NCBI GenBank assembly: GCA_900321275.1 | Contig: ONVI01000003.1 | Coordinates: 23,711-87,710, forward strand | Length of the DNA: 64,000 nucleotides | Reading direction: 5' to 3' | From: an uncultured Eubacteriales bacterium | GTDB lineage: Bacteria; Bacillota; Clostridia; Oscillospirales; Oscillospiraceae | Part shown: one piece after another, positions 8,292 through 16,955 of the stretch | Position numbering within the stretch: position 1 is the stretch's first letter | Layout of the letters: each line of letters opens with the position of its first letter | Notes under the pieces: model-generated | What the model was told of the DNA's origin: nothing | Seen by the model: the letters and a program-made list of their open reading frames with translations, nothing else | The model's database searches: none | Made by a program: the position numbers and the translations under genes

Positions 8292-9797
8292 ATGGAATCT
8301 GAAATCGTATTGACAATGCGCGGGATCTGTAAATATTTCCCGGGCGTGTGCGCACTGGAGGATGTGGATTTCACCCTGCGCAAGGGGACGATCCACGCAC
8401 TGATGGGCGAAAACGGCGCGGGCAAATCCACGCTTATCAAGGTTCTGACCGGCGTCTACCCCATGGATCAGGGAGAAATCCGGATCGACGGGATAGAGGG
8501 AGTGGTCAGCATCCGCTCTCCGCAGGACGCGCAGAACTGCGGCATCAGCACGGTGTACCAGGAGATCACGCTCTGCCCGAACCTCACCGTGGCGGAGAAC
8601 ATGTTCATCGGCCGCACCGAGGGCAGGCGCGTCGACTGGAAGACCATGGACAGACGCGCAGGAGAGCTGCTGGACAGCCTCGGCATTCCCGCCAGACCCC
8701 GGCAGCAGCTCGGCAGCTGCTCGTTGGCCGTGCAGCAGATGGTCGCCATCGCGCGCGCGGTGGACACCGACTGCAAGGTCCTGATCCTGGACGAGCCGAC
8801 CTCCTCCCTTGATGACAAGGAGGTTGAGATGCTCTTCCGCCTGATGCGTGACCTCAAGGCCAGAGGCGTCGGTATTGTCTTTGTCACGCACTTCTTGGAG
8901 CAGGTCTACGCGGTCAGCGACCAGATCACCGTCCTGCGCAACGGCAAGCTCGTCGGCGAGTTCGACGTGAAGGATCTGCCGCAGGTTCAGCTCGTTGAAA
9001 AAATGATCGGCAAGGATCTGGAGGATCTGTCCAATATCAAAAAGCACACGGCGCCGACGGGACAGAACGTACAGCCTCTCTATGAGGCGGAGGGCCTTTC
9101 CAGCACGGAGAGCCGCCCCTTCGACTTCCACATCGCCAAGGGCGAGGTCAACGGCTTCACCGGTCTGCTGGGCTCCGGGCGCAGCGAGAGCGTGCGCGCC
9201 ATCTTCGGCGCGGACCGCGTGACCGGCGGCAAAGTGAAAATCAACGGCAAAGACGTCCATATTGCAAGCCCCCACGACGCCATGAAACAGGGCATCGGCT
9301 ATCTGCCCGAGGACCGCAAGCGCGACGGCATTATTGCGGATCTCTCCGTGCGCGAGAACATCAATCTTGCGCTGCAGGTCATGCAGGGCTTTTTCCACCC
9401 GCTGTCCAAAGCGCAGATGCGCCAGTTTGCGGACGAGTATATCGCGGCCCTTCAGATCAAGACCGCCTCGCAGGACACGCCCATCAAGGCCCTGTCCGGC
9501 GGCAACCAGCAGAAGGTCATCCTGGCCCGCTGGCTGCTGACGCATCCGCAGTACCTGATCCTGGACGAGCCGACACGCGGCATTGACGTCGGCACCAAGA
9601 CCGAGATCCAGAAGCTCGTGCTCAAGCTGTCGGAGGAGGGCATGAGCGTGACCTTCATCTCCTCGGAGATCGAAGAGATGCTGCGTACCTGCTCGCGCCT
9701 GATCGTCATGCGTGACCGCAAGATCGTGGGCGAGCTGACGGGTGACGAGCTCACACAGGCCCATGTGATGAAGACCATCGCGGGAGGTGAAGGCTGA
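8292..9797 (+). CDS. Sugar ABC transporter ATP-binding protein (YtfR-like)
   Basis: A 501-residue tandem ABC ATPase. Domain 1 shows GENGAGKST and [13 protein letters not shown]; domain 2 shows [26 protein letters not shown] and [13 protein letters not shown]. The ATG at 8292 has AGGAG 8 nt upstream; an earlier in-frame start at 8238 would lie inside the stem-loop after the previous gene. It supplies ATP hydrolysis for the two downstream permeases and is separated from the first of them by 1 nt. Confidence 0.92.
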   Translation: MESEIVLTMRGICKYFPGVCALEDVDFTLRKGTIHALMGENGAGKSTLIKVLTGVYPMDQGEIRIDGIEGVVSIRSPQDAQNCGISTVYQEITLCPNLTVAENMFIGRTEGRRVDWKTMDRRAGELLDSLGIPARPRQQLGSCSLAVQQMVAIARAVDTDCKVLILDEPTSSLDDKEVEMLFRLMRDLKARGVGIVFVTHFLEQVYAVSDQITVLRNGKLVGEFDVKDLPQVQLVEKMIGKDLEDLSNIKKHTAPTGQNVQPLYEAEGLSSTESRPFDFHIAKGEVNGFTGLLGSGRSESVRAIFGADRVTGGKVKINGKDVHIASPHDAMKQGIGYLPEDRKRDGIIADLSVRENINLALQVMQGFFHPLSKAQMRQFADEYIAALQIKTASQDTPIKALSGGNQQKVILARWLLTHPQYLILDEPTRGIDVGTKTEIQKLVLKLSEEGMSVTFISSEIEEMLRTCSRLIVMRDRKIVGELTGDELTQAHVMKTIAGGEG

Positions 9798-9798
9798 G

Positions 9799-10872
9799 AT
9801 GCTTAAAAAGAAAAAGATCGCCGACTTCGGACAGCTGCTGATCCCGCTGGTTGCCCTCGCAATCCTGATTATTTTCAACCTCTTCCGGGATCTCAGCTTC
9901 TTCTCCATCGGCATGAAGGTCAACAACAGCGGCAACATTGTATTGACCGGCAACCTCATCAGCATTATCGACAGCGCAAGCGAGCTGGCCATCATCGCGA
10001 TGGGCATGACGCTTGTGACCGCGGCCTGCGGCGGACAGGACATCTCCGTCGGCGCGGTCGGCGCGATTTCCGGCGCCGTCTTCGTCAAGGTGCTGCAGGG
10101 TATGGGGAATATCACCGTCGGCACGGTGATCCTCGCTTTCCTGCTCTGCTGCCTCGCGACGATCTGCTTCAAGCTTTTTAACGGCACGCTGGTCGCTGTA
10201 TTCAAAATCCAGCCCATGATCGCGACGCTGATCCTGTATTCCTGCGGCCGCTCCATCGCATACTGGATCAACGGCGACGCGACGCCTCAGCTCAACAGCC
10301 CCGTCATCAGCTCCCTCGGCATGACGATCCCGGGCGTCCCGGTCCCGACGCCGATTTTCGCGGTGCTCTTTGTGGGCCTGCTCCTTTTCCTGGCTTTCAA
10401 GTTTACCAGCCTGAGCCTCTATACCCAGTCTGTCGGCATCAATAAGGGCGCGGCCCGGCTCAACGGCATCAACCCCACTCTGATCCAGCTTCTGAGCTTT
10501 GTGCTGCTGGGCGTGTGTGTGGCGGTGGCCGGCGTCATCGGCGTGTGCCGTCTCGGCCAGCTCAACCATAAGACGCTGCTCGTCGACATCGAGATGGACG
10601 CGATCCTCGCGGTGGCGATCGGCGGCAACAACCTCGGCGGCGGCAAGTTCAAGCTGAGCGGCAGTATTCTGGGTGCGTATATCATCCAGATGCTGACCAC
10701 GACGCTCTATGCCATGAAGGTTGCGCCTGTGAATATCAAAGCCTACAAGGCCATCGTCATTATCATCATCGTGGTGGCCGGCTCCCCGGTGGTCAAAAGC
10801 AAGGTGACGGCGCTGGTAAACAAAATTCGCACGAAGCGCCGGGCAAGCACAATCCAGAAGGGGGTGAGCTGA
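9799..10872 (+). CDS. Sugar ABC transporter permease (YtfT-like)
   Basis: A 357-residue BPD_transp_2 membrane protein with about ten hydrophobic segments and the conserved ACGGQDISVGAVGAI loop and late GGNNLGGGKFKLSGSILGAY motif. The ATG at 9799 fits the GGGAGGTG site 9 nt upstream better than GTG at 9787. Two permeases in tandem (with the next gene) are expected for the heteromeric YtfT-YjfF channel. Confidence 0.88.
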   Translation: MLKKKKIADFGQLLIPLVALAILIIFNLFRDLSFFSIGMKVNNSGNIVLTGNLISIIDSASELAIIAMGMTLVTAACGGQDISVGAVGAISGAVFVKVLQGMGNITVGTVILAFLLCCLATICFKLFNGTLVAVFKIQPMIATLILYSCGRSIAYWINGDATPQLNSPVISSLGMTIPGVPVPTPIFAVLFVGLLLFLAFKFTSLSLYTQSVGINKGAARLNGINPTLIQLLSFVLLGVCVAVAGVIGVCRLGQLNHKTLLVDIEMDAILAVAIGGNNLGGGKFKLSGSILGAYIIQMLTTTLYAMKVAPVNIKAYKAIVIIIIVVAGSPVVKSKVTALVNKIRTKRRASTIQKGVS

Positions 10873-11961
10873 ATGTCGGGCAATAACAAGAATGTCCACA
10901 GAGAACCCCTGACCGACGCGCAGCTCCTGATGGTCATCAGTATCGGCATCTTCGCTGCCATGTACCTCGGGGCGATGGTCACACTCGGCGGCGGTTTTCT
11001 GAAGGCCCAGCAGATTTTTGACCTGCTGAACGACAACGCGGCGCTCATCATCATCTCCTGCGCCCTGACGGTCGTCATGATCGGCGGCGGCATCAACATC
11101 TCCGTCGGCGGCGTGATCGGCCTGACGGTCATGAGCTGCGCTCTCTTCCTCAATAACTGCACAATTGGGAGCGACTTTGTGACCATCCTGCTGACCTTCC
11201 TGCTCGCGCTCGGCATCGGCCTTGCGTTCGGCCTGCTCCAGGGCTTTTTGGTGAGCTATCTGGAGATTCAGCCCTTTATCGTGACGCTGGCCGGCATGTT
11301 CCTCGCGCGCGGCCTCACAACGATCCTCTCCGTCAACCCTGTCAAGGTGACGCACGCTGGCTTCCTCGCCCTGTCGAAGACCAAGCTGAAAATCTCCTGG
11401 CTCGGCTATGTGGCGCAAAACGGCAATCTCATCCCCGCCAAGATCGAAATCGGCGCGATCGTCGCCGTTGCCGTTGTGCTCATCATGTGGATGGTGCTGC
11501 GCTATTTGAAGCTCGGCCGCAACATCTATGCCCTCGGCGGCAACCGGCAGAGCGCGCTGATGCTGGGCATCAACGTCAAGAAAACCTGCTTTTCAAGCTA
11601 CGTGATCAGCGGTGTGCTGAGCGGGCTTGCGGGCTTCGTGTTCCTTATGCACAAGCCGGCCGGCAACGCCAGCGTCGCCATGCGTAGCGAGATGGACGCG
11701 ATCGCCGCCTCCATCATCGGCGGTACGCTTCTGACGGGCGGCGTCGGCAATGTGATCGGCTCCTTCTTCGGCGCGATGATCCTTGCGACGATCCAGAAGA
11801 TCATCGCTCTCAGTCCGCTCAACGCCTCCTGGTGGCAGGAGATGGCAAACGGCGCCATGCTCGGCTTTTTCATCATGCTGCAAAGCGTCGTCCTCTCCGC
11901 CCGCGCCAAGAGAAGGGGAAAACTTGAGGCGAATCAGCAGGGACACCCGAAAAAAGAATAG
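10873..11961 (+). CDS. Sugar ABC transporter permease (YjfF-like)
   Basis: A 362-residue permease of the same family as the preceding one, immediately adjacent with no gap. The motif GGGINISVGGVIGL (near residue 75) and SIIGGTLLTGGVGNVIGS (near 280) place it in the ribose-type permease family. It completes the SBP-ATPase-permease-permease set. The last 20 residues are charged and probably cytoplasmic. Confidence 0.88.
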   Translation: MSGNNKNVHREPLTDAQLLMVISIGIFAAMYLGAMVTLGGGFLKAQQIFDLLNDNAALIIISCALTVVMIGGGINISVGGVIGLTVMSCALFLNNCTIGSDFVTILLTFLLALGIGLAFGLLQGFLVSYLEIQPFIVTLAGMFLARGLTTILSVNPVKVTHAGFLALSKTKLKISWLGYVAQNGNLIPAKIEIGAIVAVAVVLIMWMVLRYLKLGRNIYALGGNRQSALMLGINVKKTCFSSYVISGVLSGLAGFVFLMHKPAGNASVAMRSEMDAIAASIIGGTLLTGGVGNVIGSFFGAMILATIQKIIALSPLNASWWQEMANGAMLGFFIMLQSVVLSARAKRRGKLEANQQGHPKKE

Positions 11962-12054
11962 CAGGCAGACAAGTACCGTACAAATTCCTCTTTTTTTCCA
12001 GCATTTGCGGCCGGAAAACGGCCCGGCCCTGCGGAATTGTACAATGCGACGAAA

Positions 12055-12095
12055 AACCGGACTTTTTCAAAGCAATGGAAAAGTTCGGTTTTTTT
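12055..12095 (+). terminator. Rho-independent terminator of the YtfQ-like operon
   Basis: AACCGgACTTTT pairs with AAAAGTtCGGTT and runs into seven T. It closes the first importer operon. Upstream, 11962-12050 has a small GGCCGaaaaCGGCC-type hairpin and a TTGTACAA palindrome of unknown role; no gene fits in 11962-12307. Confidence 0.8.
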
Positions 12096-12128
12096 ATATA
12101 ATTCTTTGAAATAATCGAGTTAAAACAG

Positions 12129-12208
12129 ATTTGTATGTATGAGAAAGAAAAAACGTGACAAATTTGTATTGTTGATGCGGTCGAAAATGAGTTTTTGTAA
12201 GTACAACT
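12129..12208. promoter_or_regulatory. Triple AraR-like operator array, site 2
   Basis: Windows 12129-12144, 12162-12177 and 12193-12208 resemble ATTTGTACGTACAAAT. The proximal copy (TTTTGTAAGTACAACT) matches 13 of 16. Centres are 33 and 31 bp apart, and the last ends 1 nt before the -35, the same geometry as at 7032-7110. Confidence 0.68.
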
Positions 12209-12209
12209 G

Positions 12210-12238
12210 TTGACTTTCGTGACAAAAACCACTATGAT
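12210..12238 (+). promoter_or_regulatory. Promoter of the second importer-araABD operon
   Basis: TTGACT (12210-12215), a 17-nt spacer and TATGAT (12233-12238) stand 70 nt ahead of the binding-protein ATG, abutting the proximal AraR-like operator. Confidence 0.7.
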
Positions 12239-12307
12239 ATAGACAGAAAATCCGAATGTGTTCGGATACAAAAGCAGCACACCAAAATACGAAATGGAGG
12301 AAAAAAC

Positions 12308-13429
12308 ATGAAAAAGATCCTGGCACTGGTTCTTGTCCTGACCCTGATGTTCAGCCTTACCGTTCCCGCGTTTGCAGCGGATGACAAGATCAAAATCGGC
12401 ATCTCCATCTGGAGCTCCACCGACACCCTCGGCAGCGAATGCAAGCGCATGATCGACGCGGCGGCGGAAGCCCTCGGCGTTGAGACCCAGTGGGTCGACC
12501 AGGCGCACATCTCCGAGCAGGTCACCGCTTCCGCGGAAACCCTCGCCCTGGCTGACTGCGACGGCATCATCATCTGCAACTCCGCTTCCGCAGAGATGGG
12601 CTCCGTCATCAAGACCTGCGACGAGAACGAGGTCTATGTTGCCCAGTTCTTCCGCGTGATCGATCCCGAGGCCAACCCCGATGAGTATGCACAGGCCTCC
12701 GCTTCTCCCTACTATGTCGGCGCTGTCCATGAGTCCGAGTTCGACAACGGCAAGACGCTCGTCACCATCCTTGGCGACAAGGGCTGCCGCAAGATCGGTC
12801 TCGAAGGCTGGGAGCCGGGCGACGCCACCTTCCTGGGCCGCTGGGAAGGCTACAAGGCCGGCGTTGAAGCCTGGAACACCGCTCACCCCGACGACCAGAT
12901 CGTTCTCCTTGAGCCCCAGTACGGCCGTACCACCACCGACACCGGCCGCGCCACCGCTGAGGCCATCATCGACGCCAATCCCGATATCGACGCCCTGATC
13001 GTCGCCGGCGGCGGCGGCGACACCCTCCTCGGCGCGATCGCCGGCATCGAGGCTCGCGGCCTGACCGGCAAGATCGCCGTTGTCTCCACCGACTTCCTGC
13101 CCGACCTCGACGTCAAGCTCCAGACCGGCGCCATGGCCGCTGAGTCCGGCGGACACTACGCTGACCCCTTCTTCGCCTTCCTGATGGTCTACAATGCCAT
13201 CAAGGGCAACTACCCTGTCGCCACCGACGGCTTCTACGACATGGTCTTCCCCTACATGTACGTTGCTTCCCCCGAGGACTATGCCAACTACGCACAGTAC
13301 TTCACCGGCACTGAGCTGCCCTACTACCCCGAAGAGATCACCGCTCTTGCCGCTCTCGACTACGACGCTCTGGCTCAGGCCTGCGCCGATCTGTCCGTCG
13401 CTGACGTCGTTGCCCGCCACGCGAAGTAA
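12308..13429 (+). CDS. Sugar ABC transporter substrate-binding protein of the ara operon
   Basis: A 373-residue type I periplasmic-binding-fold protein with a signal peptide (residues 1-24, ending PAFA-ADD) lacking any lipobox cysteine. GGAGG lies 9 nt ahead of the ATG. Recognisable features are an early KIGISIWSS strand, DGIIICNSAS, and ALIVAGGGGDTLLGAIAGIEARG near residue 235. It is more diverged from YtfQ/RbsB than the other binder, so I cannot name a closest characterised protein. First gene of an operon that continues into araA, a kinase and araD, so L-arabinose or an arabinoside is the likely ligand. A terminator-like stem-loop follows. Confidence 0.82.
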   Translation: MKKILALVLVLTLMFSLTVPAFAADDKIKIGISIWSSTDTLGSECKRMIDAAAEALGVETQWVDQAHISEQVTASAETLALADCDGIIICNSASAEMGSVIKTCDENEVYVAQFFRVIDPEANPDEYAQASASPYYVGAVHESEFDNGKTLVTILGDKGCRKIGLEGWEPGDATFLGRWEGYKAGVEAWNTAHPDDQIVLLEPQYGRTTTDTGRATAEAIIDANPDIDALIVAGGGGDTLLGAIAGIEARGLTGKIAVVSTDFLPDLDVKLQTGAMAAESGGHYADPFFAFLMVYNAIKGNYPVATDGFYDMVFPYMYVASPEDYANYAQYFTGTELPYYPEEITALAALDYDALAQACADLSVADVVARHAK

Positions 13430-13450
13430 TTCAATCACCGGAAACGGGAT

Positions 13451-13479
13451 GCGGGTCTTTTGACCCGCACCCTTTTTTT
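13451..13479 (+). terminator. Terminator/attenuator after the binding-protein gene
   Basis: GCGGGTC-tttt-GACCCGC followed by ACCC and seven T. The next gene starts 15 nt later with its own AGGAGG, so partial readthrough is expected. Confidence 0.7.
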
Positions 13480-13493
13480 GTAGGAGGCATAAC

Positions 13494-14444
13494 ATGTCAA
13501 AAACGATCGAGAAGCTCAAAGCCAGCAGATATTACGGTCTGATTCTGCTCTGCGCGATGCTTCTTTTCTTCTATGGGATCTTCAAGATCCTGACCCCCTC
13601 GAACTTCGGCTCTCTCAGCAATCTGTATACCTATCTGCAGTCCTCCATCATCTATTCCGTCGGCGGCTGCGGCCTCTATTTCATCGTTGTCATGGGTCTG
13701 TTCGACTTTGCGGTCGGCGCGAACATCGTGCTCTCCTCCATCGTCGGCGTCATCCTGGCGCAGAAGTACGGCTATGCCGGCTTCATTGTCGGATGCCTGG
13801 GCTGCGGCACGCTGATCGGCTTTTTGATCGGCATGCTCTACAACAGCCTGAACGTGCCGTCCATGATCGTCACGGTCGGCCTGATGCTGATCTTCGAGAG
13901 TATCGCGGTCTATGTGGCGGGCGGCGTCAAGCAGACCCTGCCCGAGAACCTGCGCTTCTTCTCTGGCGCGCCCGGCAATATCATCCTGGCGGGTCTCGCC
14001 TTTCTGCTGATGTATTTCATCCTGAACTATACCAAAATCGGCACCTACTGCAACGCCATCGGCTCGAATGAGTTTGTCGCGAAGAACATGGGCATTGACG
14101 TCAAAAAGTACAAGCTCATCGGCTTCATGCTCCTCCACTTCTTTGTCGGCATCATGGCGATCCTTACGGTCTCCTACGGCACGACGATGACGGCTCTCAC
14201 CGGCATGAGCACCATGAGCCGCAACTTCCAGCCCCTCATGGGCACCTTCTTCGGCGTGGCCTTCCGCAAATACAAAATGCCCATCATCGCCATCATCGTC
14301 GGTGAGTTCATCATCACGATCATCTTCAACGGCTTTGTGGCGCTCGGCGCTCCGACGACGGTGCAGAACATCGTCACCGGCGGCGCGCTGCTGGCCATCG
14401 TCTCCCTGACCGCCAGAGGCGCCAAGGGCAGCGTCGTAAAGTGA
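13494..14444 (+). CDS. Sugar ABC transporter permease
   Basis: A 316-residue ribose-type permease with about nine to ten hydrophobic segments; the family loop reads VVMGLFDFAVGANIVLSSIVG (near residue 65). AGGAGG lies 6 nt before the ATG. One of two permeases in this importer, on either side of the ATPase gene. The late glycine motif usual for the family is weakly conserved here (MGTFFGVAFRK), so it may be the more diverged partner of a heterodimer. Confidence 0.85.
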   Translation: MSKTIEKLKASRYYGLILLCAMLLFFYGIFKILTPSNFGSLSNLYTYLQSSIIYSVGGCGLYFIVVMGLFDFAVGANIVLSSIVGVILAQKYGYAGFIVGCLGCGTLIGFLIGMLYNSLNVPSMIVTVGLMLIFESIAVYVAGGVKQTLPENLRFFSGAPGNIILAGLAFLLMYFILNYTKIGTYCNAIGSNEFVAKNMGIDVKKYKLIGFMLLHFFVGIMAILTVSYGTTMTALTGMSTMSRNFQPLMGTFFGVAFRKYKMPIIAIIVGEFIITIIFNGFVALGAPTTVQNIVTGGALLAIVSLTARGAKGSVVK

Positions 14445-14454
14445 GGTGCGGGAT

Positions 14455-15954
14455 ATGAGTGATAAAGTGCTTCTTGTTGCCGAGCATATCGATAAGCGTT
14501 TCGGCATAACCCACGCTGTCAACGACGTCTCCCTCACCATCAACGCCGGCGAGATCCGCGCCCTGATCGGTGAGAACGGCTCCGGCAAGTCCACCTTCTC
14601 TCAGATGCTCTGCGGCATTTATACCATCGGCGGCGGCACCTTCACCCTCGACGGGAAGGAACTCCACTGCCGCAACCAGGTGGAAGCCAACAACGAGGGC
14701 GTCGCGATCATCGTGCAGGAGATGGGAACCCTCTCCGGCCTCACGGTCGCGGAAAATATCTTCCTCGGTCATGAGGAGCCCTTCATGCACATGGGCGTCA
14801 AGGACACCCGCGCCATGAACAAGGCGGCCCAGCGCCTGCTCAACGAGTACGGCTTCGAGCGCGTCAAGGCCTCCGACATGATCGACCTCTACAACTTTGA
14901 GGACCGCAAGCTGGTCGAGATCGTCAAGGCGACTTACATGAAGCCCAAAATCCTGGTTGTCGATGAGACGACGACGGCACTTTCCCAGAACGGACGCTAT
15001 GAGCTGTATAAGATTATGGACGCCATCCGCGCCGACGGCCGCTCGGTCATCTTCATCAGTCATGACCTGGGCGAGGTCCTGACACATACCGACACCATCT
15101 CCGTCCTGCGTGACGGCGAGTATATCGCCACCGTCCAGACCAAGGACATGACCGAGGACGACCTGAAGCGTCTCATGGTCGGCCGCGAGATCGGTACTGC
15201 CTACTACCGTACCGACTATGGCGAGACCATTTCCGGCGAGGTTGTGGTGTCCGTCAAGAATGTCAATGTACCGGGCGAGATTCATGACGTCAGCTTCGAA
15301 CTGCACCGGGGAGAGATCCTCGGCTTCGGCGGCCTGTCCGAGTGCGGCATGCACGAGGTCGGCAAAGCGATCTTCGGCGCCTCCTGGGACCGCACCGGCA
15401 GTGTGACGCTTGCCGACGGAACCCAGATCAACGACATCCCTACCGCCATCAAGCACTCCATTGCCTACGCTTCCAAGAACCGCGACGTGGAATCCATCAT
15501 CATCAACGAGTCGATCCGCAACAATATCGTCCTTCCGTCTCTTGACGATCTGGCCGATCACGGTCTTCTCAACAACAAGAAGCTGACCGCCTTCGCCGAC
15601 AAGTACGCGGCGGAAATGCAGACCAAGATGCAGAATGTCAACCAGTTCGTCTCCGACCTCTCCGGCGGAAACAAGCAGAAGGTCGTTCTGGCGCGCTGGA
15701 TCGGAAAGGGGAGCGATATCCTCGTTCTCGACTCTCCGACCCGCGGCATCGACGTCAAGGTCAAGCAGGCCATCTACGGCTTGATGGCCGATCTCAGGAA
15801 GCAGGGCAAGTCCATCATCATGATCTCCGAGGAAATCCCGGAGCTCCTGGGTATGGCGGACCGTATTCTCGTCATGAAGGACGGTCGGATCAATGGCGAG
15901 TTCCTGCGTGATCCCAACCTGAGCGAAGAAGATCTGATCGCGAAAATGGTGTAA
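14455..15954 (+). CDS. Sugar ABC transporter ATP-binding protein
   Basis: A 499-residue tandem ABC ATPase. Domain 1: GENGSGKST, then ILVVDETTTALSQ, an unusual Walker B with T in place of P (DETTT rather than DEPTS). Domain 2: GLSECGMHEVGKAIFG, DLSGGNKQKVVLARW and LVLDSPTRGIDVK, where the usual DEPTRG is DSPTRG. Both sites are therefore slightly off-consensus, and in domain 2 the catalytic glutamate position is serine. The ATG at 14455 is preferred over GTG 14446 by the GAGGTG site 6 nt upstream. Confidence 0.88.
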   Translation: MSDKVLLVAEHIDKRFGITHAVNDVSLTINAGEIRALIGENGSGKSTFSQMLCGIYTIGGGTFTLDGKELHCRNQVEANNEGVAIIVQEMGTLSGLTVAENIFLGHEEPFMHMGVKDTRAMNKAAQRLLNEYGFERVKASDMIDLYNFEDRKLVEIVKATYMKPKILVVDETTTALSQNGRYELYKIMDAIRADGRSVIFISHDLGEVLTHTDTISVLRDGEYIATVQTKDMTEDDLKRLMVGREIGTAYYRTDYGETISGEVVVSVKNVNVPGEIHDVSFELHRGEILGFGGLSECGMHEVGKAIFGASWDRTGSVTLADGTQINDIPTAIKHSIAYASKNRDVESIIINESIRNNIVLPSLDDLADHGLLNNKKLTAFADKYAAEMQTKMQNVNQFVSDLSGGNKQKVVLARWIGKGSDILVLDSPTRGIDVKVKQAIYGLMADLRKQGKSIIMISEEIPELLGMADRILVMKDGRINGEFLRDPNLSEEDLIAKMV

Positions 15955-15967
15955 GGAGGCGATGAAG

Positions 15968-16939
15968 ATGTCTAATACCGTCAAAAAAGATCAGGAACCT
16001 TCCAAGCTGCGCAGCTTTCTGAACAGCGATACCTTCAAGGGCATGCTGCCCTTCATCGGCCTCGTGGTCATCATTGTCGCCATGAACATCATGACCCAGG
16101 GCAAGATCCTGACGCCCAAGCGTCTGCGTCTTCTGCTCAGCCAGGTCTACTATCCGATGATCGTCGCCACCGGCGTCTTCTTTGTCATGACGCTCGGCTC
16201 CATCGACTTTACGGAGGGCTCCACCCTCGGTCTCGCGTCGATCGTCGTCAGCAAGCTCTCGTTTATCAGCATCCCCCTCGCCATCCTCGGCGGCATTCTC
16301 ACCGGCGCCGCCATCGGCGCGATCAACGGCTTTTTCCATGTGAAGTTCAAGCTTCAGAGCTTTATCATCACCATCTGCACGATGTATCTTTTCCGCGGCG
16401 TCTGCGCCTATCTGACGACCGAGACCGCCGTCCCTGCCAGCGCCGCGATCAAGGCGCTCGACCTGAACTGGCTCAAGATCACGATCACGGTCGGCGTTCT
16501 GCTCGTGGCATGGTTCCTCTTCCGCTTCACCCGCATCGGCAACGACGTCAAGGCCGTCGGCTCCGGCGAGATCGCGGCGCGCTTCTCCGGCGTCAAGACG
16601 GACAGGGTCAAGTTCCTGGCCTTCGTCGCGGCGGGCGCTCTCACCGGTCTTGCCGCCTTCGTCAATGTCGTCAAGGTCGGCTCCATCACCGCCACCGCCG
16701 GCAACCAGCTCGAGACGCAGATCCTCATCTCCCTCGTCCTCGGCGGCCTGCCCATCACCGGCGGCGCGAAGGTGCGCTTCTCCAATATCATCGTCGGTAC
16801 GCTGATGTACACCGTGCTGAATAACGGCCTGGTCATGCTGGGCTACGAGTCCCAGACCCAGCAGCTCATCAAGGGCGTCATCTTCCTGCTTTTCGTCGCC
16901 CTGACCATCGACCGCAAGGCTCTGAAAGTTATCAAGTAA
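15968..16939 (+). CDS. Sugar ABC transporter permease
   Basis: A 323-residue ribose-type permease with the loop FVMTLGSIDFTEGSTLGLASI (near residue 70) and the late LVLGGLPITGGAKVRFSNIIVG motif. The ATG at 15968 is 8 nt from AAGGAGG; an earlier in-frame ATG at 15962 is only 2 nt away. It is followed after 16 nt by araA. Confidence 0.87.
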   Translation: MSNTVKKDQEPSKLRSFLNSDTFKGMLPFIGLVVIIVAMNIMTQGKILTPKRLRLLLSQVYYPMIVATGVFFVMTLGSIDFTEGSTLGLASIVVSKLSFISIPLAILGGILTGAAIGAINGFFHVKFKLQSFIITICTMYLFRGVCAYLTTETAVPASAAIKALDLNWLKITITVGVLLVAWFLFRFTRIGNDVKAVGSGEIAARFSGVKTDRVKFLAFVAAGALTGLAAFVNVVKVGSITATAGNQLETQILISLVLGGLPITGGAKVRFSNIIVGTLMYTVLNNGLVMLGYESQTQQLIKGVIFLLFVALTIDRKALKVIK

Positions 16940-16955
16940 GAGGAGTTCAAAAGAC

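Noticed and set aside
8175-10271. Very long minus-strand open frame (698 codons) opposite the YtfR-like gene
   Set aside because: It is the antisense shadow of a well-conserved tandem ABC ATPase and permease gene in G+C-rich DNA. The translation is low-complexity (Asp/His/Ala/Leu-rich) with no domain.
9751-15984. Further long minus-strand frames at 9751-11418, 11873-13519, 13497-14594 and 14374-15984
   Set aside because: All lie antisense to recognised transporter genes, have no ribosome sites and show biased shadow composition.
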